47,205 nucleotides of DNA from an uncultured Bacteroidota bacterium (GTDB lineage: Bacteria > Bacteroidota > Bacteroidia > JADZBD01): contig CALEYQ010000047.1 in NCBI GenBank assembly GCA_937924855.1, positions 1-47,205 on the forward strand. Direction: 5' to 3'. Position 1 is the first letter of the stretch, and each line of letters opens with the position of its first letter. The notes under the pieces are model-generated. The model searched no databases. It was given only the letters and a program-made list of their open reading frames with translations, and had not been told where the DNA came from. The position numbers were made by a program, and so were the translations under genes. Positions 42,075 to 47,205 of this stretch are shown here, piece after piece.

Positions 42075-43415
42075 ATGTTTAAAAAAATATTGATTGCCAA
42101 CCGGGGCGAAATTGCCCTGCGCGTTATACGAACCTGTCGTGAAATGGGAATTAAAACCGTAGCGGTTTATTCCACAGCCGACAAAGAATCGCTGCATGTA
42201 AAGTTTGCCGATGAGGCCGTATGTATCGGTCCTCCTCCCAGCCGCGAATCTTACCTTAATATTCCCAACATCATTGCCGCAGCCGAAATTACCAATGCCG
42301 ATGCCATTCACCCCGGCTATGGATTTCTGAGTGAAAATTCAAAATTCTCCCGCATCTGTGCCGAACACAAAATAAAATTCATCGGCGCCACACCCGACCA
42401 GATTGATGCCATGGGCGATAAGTCCAATGCAAAAGATACCATGAAGCGGGCCGGCGTTCCCTGTGTTCCCGGATCCGACGGATTGCTTTCCGGAATCGAA
42501 GAGGCAAAAAAACTGGCCGTTGATATCGGTTACCCTGTCATCATCAAAGCCACTGCGGGTGGAGGAGGAAAAGGGATGCGGATTATCTGGAAAGAAGAAG
42601 AAATGGAAGCCCAGTACAATTCAGCCACTACCGAGGCCGAAGCCGCCTTTGGAAATGGGGCCATGTACATGGAAAAATACATCGAAGAACCACGCCACAT
42701 CGAAATTCAGATTGCCGGCGACCAATACGGCAAAGCCTGTCACCTCAGCGAACGCGATTGCTCCATTCAGCGCCGCCACCAGAAACTGGTGGAGGAAACA
42801 CCATCTCCCTTTATGACTCCCGAACTCCGCGATAAAATGGGAGAAGCTGCTATTCAGGCTGCCCTTGCCGTAAATTATGAAGGGGTGGGAACCGTGGAGT
42901 TTCTGGTAGACAAACACCGGAATTTTTATTTCATGGAGATGAATACCCGTATCCAGGTAGAACATCCCGTTACCGAAGAAGTAATAGATTATGATCTGAT
43001 CCGCGAGCAAATTCTGATTGCATCCGGAGTTCCTATTTCCGGCAAAAATTATTACCCCCAATTGCATGCGATAGAATGCCGTATCAATGCCGAGGATCCT
43101 TTCAATAATTTCCGCCCCAATCCGGGAAAAATTACCACCCTGCATACGCCCGGCGGTCACGGCGTGCGGGTTGATTCGCACATTTATGCCGGATATGTAA
43201 TTCCTCCCAATTACGACTCCATGATTGCCAAGCTTATTACCATGGCACAGACCCGGGAAGAAGCCATTTCCAAAATGCACAGGGCCCTGAGCGAGTTTGT
43301 GGTGGAAGGCATTAAGACAACCATTCCTTTCCATCTGAAGCTGATGAAGGATGAAAATTTCATCAAAGGAAATTATACCACCAAATTCCTTGAAACTTTC
43401 GACATTAATAATTAA
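42075..43415 (+). CDS. accC: Biotin carboxylase of acetyl-CoA carboxylase
   Basis: A 446-residue ATP-grasp enzyme that carboxylates the biotin on AccB. KILIANRGEIALRVIRT is the N-terminal domain, IIKATAGGGGKGMRI the ATP-binding loop and MEMNTRIQVEHPVTEEV the metal and bicarbonate site. The length is that of the free-standing subunit. The carboxyltransferase subunits are not in the window. A strong terminator lies 18 bases downstream, closing the unit that starts at yceD. Confidence 0.97.
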   Translation: MFKKILIANRGEIALRVIRTCREMGIKTVAVYSTADKESLHVKFADEAVCIGPPPSRESYLNIPNIIAAAEITNADAIHPGYGFLSENSKFSRICAEHKIKFIGATPDQIDAMGDKSNAKDTMKRAGVPCVPGSDGLLSGIEEAKKLAVDIGYPVIIKATAGGGGKGMRIIWKEEEMEAQYNSATTEAEAAFGNGAMYMEKYIEEPRHIEIQIAGDQYGKACHLSERDCSIQRRHQKLVEETPSPFMTPELRDKMGEAAIQAALAVNYEGVGTVEFLVDKHRNFYFMEMNTRIQVEHPVTEEVIDYDLIREQILIASGVPISGKNYYPQLHAIECRINAEDPFNNFRPNPGKITTLHTPGGHGVRVDSHIYAGYVIPPNYDSMIAKLITMAQTREEAISKMHRALSEFVVEGIKTTIPFHLKLMKDENFIKGNYTTKFLETFDINN

Positions 43416-43432
43416 AAAGTAATTTTTTATCG

Positions 43433-43461
43433 AATCCCGCCCGGAAGGCGGGATTTTTTTT
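43433..43461 (+). terminator. Rho-independent terminator after accC
   Basis: AATCCCGCC (43433-43441) pairs perfectly with GGCGGGATT (43447-43455) around a 5-base loop, followed by a T-run to 43461. Confidence 0.92.
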
Positions 43462-43526
43462 GCATAATTTACCGCGGAGCCGGAGGGTTTGGCAAATTCC
43501 CGTTTTTTTTATGTAAAAGGGAAATA

Positions 43527-43534
43527 TATATTTG
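43527..43534 (+). promoter_or_regulatory. Promoter box of the TonB-dependent receptor gene
   Basis: TATATTTG matches TAnnTTTG exactly and ends 17 bases before the ATG at 43552. The surroundings are AT-rich; no clear -33 TTG. Confidence 0.5.
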
Positions 43535-43551
43535 AAATATAAATTCAATAC

Positions 43552-45960
43552 ATGCAAAGACTATTTACCCTCCCCCTCCTTCTGTTATTCACCGTTTTTT
43601 CATTTGCACAAACCCAGACCATCCGGGGAAAGGTAAGAGAAAAAGAAAGCAAAATGGGAATACCCGGGGCCTCCGTGGTACTTCTGACTAAAGATTCAAC
43701 CCTGAAAATTTATTCCGTTACCGACGGCGATGGAAATTTCAGATTAGAGAATGTTCCCCTCGGTCGCCACGCCATTCGCATTACATTTATTGGTTATCAG
43801 GAGGTGTTTCTTCAAAACATCATTGTAGATGCCGGAAAAGAAACCATCCTTAATCCCGAAATGGAAGAGAGCGTAAATACCCTTGAGCAGGTAGATATTA
43901 CCGGAACCCCCGACAATGAGAGCTCCAACGAGATGAGTCTGATTTCGGTAAAGCCCTTTAACATTGAAGAAACCAACCGCTATGCCGGTTCCCGCTCCGA
44001 TCCTGCCCGTATGGCTTCCAATTTTGCCGGGGTAACCGGATCCGATGATTCGAGAAATGATATTGTAATCCGGGGCAATTCTCCCATGGGTGTGCTTTGG
44101 AGGGTCGAGGGTATTGATGTGCCCAATCCGAATCATTTCGCCATTGCAGGAAGCACCGGAGGAGCTATTTCTATCCTGAACAACAAAGTTTTCGGGACCT
44201 CCGATTTTTTTATGGGCGCCTTTCCGGCCGAATTCGGAAATGCAAACTCGGGCGTTTTCGACATTCATTTCCGCAATGGGAACAACGAAAAGCATGAATT
44301 GAATTTCCAGTTGGGATTGCTGGGAACCGAATTTTCGGCCGAAGGACCCATGAGCAAAGCAAAGGGATCTACCTACCTGATGGCTTACCGGTACTCTACC
44401 TTAAAACTGTTTGAAGGATTAAAAATTCCCCTCGGAACATCTGCGGTTCCCAACTACCAGGATCTTTCCTTTAAACTAAACTTCCCGGGAAAAAACAATT
44501 CGAATTTTTCAGTGTTCGGAATGGGTGGAACCAGTACAATTGATATCGTGCTCAGCACGCGCGACACGAGCGAAGTTGAAATTTACGGCGACAATAACCG
44601 CGATCAGTTTTTCACAACCGGCATGGGCATGGTAGGCATGACCTGGTCTAAATCCATCGACAGTAAAAATTACATCCGGGCCACCCTGGGTTCCTACTAC
44701 AGTTATGCAGGAGCAGAACATGATATTTTTACCCGCGATTCTACCGGAAAGGTGGACACCCTTTTTCAAAAACTCGACTACCGTTACCACAGCCTGCGCC
44801 AAAGTTTAAATGTTTCCTGGAATCATAAATTCAATGCTAAGCACAGTCTGAGAACCGGATTGCTGGCCGATTACCGGGGTTACGATTATGTAGACAGCAA
44901 CAATACCGAAACACCGGCAGGCTGGGTGGTAAGAAATAATTTTACGGGCAATGCCATGATGATGCAGCCTTATTCACAATGGAAATGGCGAAAAACAGAT
45001 CAGCTGAGTTTTACTTTTGGATTACACGGAATTTTCTGGAGTGTAAGTGGCGATGCAGCGGTAGAACCCCGTGCAGCCATGAAATACAGTTTTAAAAAGC
45101 GGAATGCCATTGCCCTGGGTTATGGCCTGCACAGCCAGGTTTTACCCGAATATGTGTTGTTTGCCCAATCTAGGAATGCGAATGGAAATTATGAACTGCC
45201 CAATAAAAAACTGGGTTTAATGAAAAGCCATCATTTGGTGGCGGGGTACGACCGCTTTGTTGGGGCGGCTTCAAGAATAAAAGTGGAAACCTATTACCAG
45301 TATATTTATCAGGTTCCGGTGGACACATTTAAATCTTCCTTTTCCCTCATCAATCAGGGTTCCACCTTCAGTCGCTTTTTCCCGGGCAAACTTACTTCAA
45401 GAGGAACGGCTTACAATTATGGAGTTGAACTGACCTTTGAGCGGGGTTTCCGCGACAACTGGTATATGTTGATGAGTGGTTCGTTGTATAACAGCCGGTA
45501 TAAAGGAAGCGACGGGGTAGAACGGAATTCAGATTATAATGGTGGTTTTGTAGCCAACGGGTTGGCGGGAAAGGAGTTTAAAATGGGCAAAAGCGGAAAA
45601 ACCGTATTTACCACAGCTACCAAAGTTACCTGGGCCGGTGGCAGAAGGTATTCACCCGCCGACACTCTGGCTTCTGCTGCGGTAGGCGAGTTGGTTGAAG
45701 TGGATACCTTGCGGAACAGTCTCCAGTTTCAGGATTATTTCAGATGGGATATTAAGCTCGGGATAAAAATCAACACCGCCCGTTTAACCCATGAAATAGC
45801 CATAGATCTGGTAAATGTTCTCAACACCCAAAATGTACTTGGCTTAACCTATGTGCCCAACAATGCCAATCCCATACGCCAGGAATACCAGCTTGGGTTT
45901 TTGCCTTTGTTTTACTACAAGGTTGATTTTGGTTTGAAGGCAAAGGCAAGGACCGAGTAG
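43552..45960 (+). CDS. TonB-dependent receptor with carboxypeptidase-like domain
   Basis: An 802-residue outer membrane protein. A signal peptide (1-20, ending FSFAQ) precedes a carboxypeptidase-like regulatory domain (about 24-110, TIRGKVREKESKMGIPGASVVLL to GYQEVFLQNIIVD). A plug domain comes next (about 120-235; IVIRGNSPMGVLWRVEGIDVPNPNHFA), then a beta-barrel to the end. There is no SusD-like gene beside it and no typical TonB box pattern that I can fix. The substrate is unknown. It is convergent with the Ycf48-like cargo gene; the two stop codons abut. Confidence 0.9.
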   Translation: MQRLFTLPLLLLFTVFSFAQTQTIRGKVREKESKMGIPGASVVLLTKDSTLKIYSVTDGDGNFRLENVPLGRHAIRITFIGYQEVFLQNIIVDAGKETILNPEMEESVNTLEQVDITGTPDNESSNEMSLISVKPFNIEETNRYAGSRSDPARMASNFAGVTGSDDSRNDIVIRGNSPMGVLWRVEGIDVPNPNHFAIAGSTGGAISILNNKVFGTSDFFMGAFPAEFGNANSGVFDIHFRNGNNEKHELNFQLGLLGTEFSAEGPMSKAKGSTYLMAYRYSTLKLFEGLKIPLGTSAVPNYQDLSFKLNFPGKNNSNFSVFGMGGTSTIDIVLSTRDTSEVEIYGDNNRDQFFTTGMGMVGMTWSKSIDSKNYIRATLGSYYSYAGAEHDIFTRDSTGKVDTLFQKLDYRYHSLRQSLNVSWNHKFNAKHSLRTGLLADYRGYDYVDSNNTETPAGWVVRNNFTGNAMMMQPYSQWKWRKTDQLSFTFGLHGIFWSVSGDAAVEPRAAMKYSFKKRNAIALGYGLHSQVLPEYVLFAQSRNANGNYELPNKKLGLMKSHHLVAGYDRFVGAASRIKVETYYQYIYQVPVDTFKSSFSLINQGSTFSRFFPGKLTSRGTAYNYGVELTFERGFRDNWYMLMSGSLYNSRYKGSDGVERNSDYNGGFVANGLAGKEFKMGKSGKTVFTTATKVTWAGGRRYSPADTLASAAVGELVEVDTLRNSLQFQDYFRWDIKLGIKINTARLTHEIAIDLVNVLNTQNVLGLTYVPNNANPIRQEYQLGFLPLFYYKVDFGLKAKARTE

Positions 45961-47145
45961 TTACCGGGAAATCACAAATTTTCCGGAGTACACTTGTTCA
46001 CCCGAGGCAATTCTTAGCAAATAAATCCCCGCCGGGAGATTTGCAGTACTGATTGTCGGATTGCTTTTTTGATAGTTTTCCCTTTGTATCAGAGCTCCCG
46101 ATATATTAAAAACAGAAAGGTCTGCAGTGGATAAGAATTCGGGCAATGTAATTTGTATCAACTCGTTTTCCACATCCTGGTAAATTCCAGCCGACAAGTC
46201 ATGGTAAATAATTCCGGAGGGAGATCCACCGTATTTTAGGGCAGTGCCTGAGGAACCTACGGTATACCCAATGCTTGTTGAAGGAAAGGATAATGAATGA
46301 AAGGTTTGGCTATGAGCCTGGGTTTGGGTCCAGGTTGTTCCCCCATTAGTAGTTTCGTACAGGTATCCGGTACTAACTCCGTTACCTCCCACAATAAATC
46401 CTCTGTTAGCATTAACAAATTTCACCGAATACATAATTCCGGAACTAAAATTTCCCTGAACCGTCCAACTGTTTCCGCCGTTGGAAGTATGGATAAGTCC
46501 TCCCGCTCCGCAGGCCCAGCCGCGGTTGTTATCAATGAAAAAGATATCTGCATAATAAATAGTAGCGGGGCCACCATAGTTAAGTGTCCAATTGATTCCC
46601 CCATCGGTTGTTTTGTAAATGGCATTCATGCCATCTGAGGCAATAAAGCCGGTGTCCTGGTTTAAAAAGTGAAGGAAGGATGCGGTGGCAAAATCAGGAA
46701 ATCCCCCACGAATTTGCCATGTGTTTCCCCCATCGGTTGTTTTGACAAGGAGGGTTGAATCAAATCCTGAAGCGATAGCTGTGGCAAAACCAGTACTTGC
46801 ATTGAGCATTTGAATTTCCGGAATGTAGGCTACGCGGGAGTCTGAAAAAACAGAGTTCCAGGAAGTGCCTCCATTGGTAGTTTTAGAAATTCCGGTTCCT
46901 GTTGACAAACCGGTTTGCTGGCTCCACATGGTTACATCACCCGGACAGGCTCCTATTTGAGACCAGGTGCTTCCGCCATTTGAAGTTTTGAACAGTGCGG
47001 TTCCATTAAAATATCCGGTATCAGGATGCAGAAAATGAACATGGGTTAAAAGTTGGGAGGTTCCTGAATTTAAATTTTGCCAGGTTTGAGCCCTGCCTGA
47101 AACAAACATACCGGCGCACAATAAAACGAAGAATGGAATTTTCAT
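45961..47145 (-). CDS. T9SS-exported Ycf48-like repeat protein
   Basis: A 394-residue protein with a signal peptide (1-19, ending SGRAQ). Six repeats of the form KTSNGGSTW are seen (KTSNGGSTW, KTTNGGTSW, KTTDGGNTW, KTTDGGINW, HTSNGGNSW, ETTNGGTTW), spaced like the blades of a Ycf48/BNR-type beta-propeller. The last 70 or so residues (LSVFNISGALIQRE, GIYLLRIASGEQVYSGKFVIS) form a T9SS sorting domain. It should be secreted or held at the cell surface; its target is unknown. Confidence 0.87.
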   Translation of the reverse strand: MKIPFFVLLCAGMFVSGRAQTWQNLNSGTSQLLTHVHFLHPDTGYFNGTALFKTSNGGSTWSQIGACPGDVTMWSQQTGLSTGTGISKTTNGGTSWNSVFSDSRVAYIPEIQMLNASTGFATAIASGFDSTLLVKTTDGGNTWQIRGGFPDFATASFLHFLNQDTGFIASDGMNAIYKTTDGGINWTLNYGGPATIYYADIFFIDNNRGWACGAGGLIHTSNGGNSWTVQGNFSSGIMYSVKFVNANRGFIVGGNGVSTGYLYETTNGGTTWTQTQAHSQTFHSLSFPSTSIGYTVGSSGTALKYGGSPSGIIYHDLSAGIYQDVENELIQITLPEFLSTADLSVFNISGALIQRENYQKSNPTISTANLPAGIYLLRIASGEQVYSGKFVISR

Positions 47146-47205
47146 TTTGGTTTATTTTTGAATTAAAATTTTACAACTTGCTCTTTCACCGGAACTGCTT
47201 ACTCC

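Overview
The window is chromosomal DNA from a member of the Bacteroidota, probably free-living and respiring. Evidence: several large secreted proteins end in the type IX secretion (T9SS) sorting domain; there is a carboxypeptidase-like-domain TonB-dependent receptor; complex I has a short NuoG and separate NuoC and NuoD; Shine-Dalgarno sequences are mostly absent; and promoter-like TAnnTTTG boxes of the Bacteroidota type occur. No tRNA, rRNA, CRISPR array, prophage or intact insertion sequence was seen.

Layout. 1-7.2 kb: T9SS cargo (a partial repeat protein, a 1388-residue beta-helix protein, a seven-blade propeller protein) with two gene-free stretches full of hairpin repeats. 7.2-20.8 kb: mostly minus-strand housekeeping and envelope genes (coiled-coil exported protein, DUF502 membrane protein, cyclase, hemW, an orphan sensor kinase, AsmA, a pseudouridine synthase, YraN, LD-carboxypeptidase, TPR/SpoIIE phosphatase), with short plus-strand units (DUF4412; ABM plus VOC). 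20.9-28.4 kb: metG, a second propeller cargo protein, a candidate secreted toxin with an overlapping small partner gene, purN and a nitroreductase. 28.6-38.6 kb: a complex I operon nuoABCDEFGHIJKL that stops at nuoL; nuoM and nuoN are not in the window. 38.7-43.4 kb: yceD-rpmF-plsX-fabH-accB-accC, joining ribosome assembly to the start of fatty acid synthesis, with a terminator-like hairpin over the rpmF stop codon and a clear terminator after accC. 43.5-47.2 kb: a TonB-dependent receptor gene and a convergent T9SS gene of Ycf48-like repeats whose stop codons abut.

Most notable observations. (1) At least five transcription-unit heads carry a perfect TAnnTTTG box only 3-5 bases before the start codon (metG, the histidine kinase, rluB, DUF502, nitroreductase), with near matches at five more, suggesting leaderless mRNAs; mostly exported or surface genes instead have the box 17-22 bases upstream. 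(2) The secreted 818-residue protein and its overlapping partner look like a polymorphic toxin and immunity pair, with an AT-rich swapped tip. (3) The complex I operon lacks nuoM and nuoN. (4) Hairpin repeats around the propeller gene keep their loop while both stem arms change together. (5) A 37-base exact copy of the propeller gene's own 3' end lies across its start codon. (6) The sensor kinase has a tandemly duplicated sensory domain.

All calls come from reading the sequence and from memory of protein families; no database search was run.
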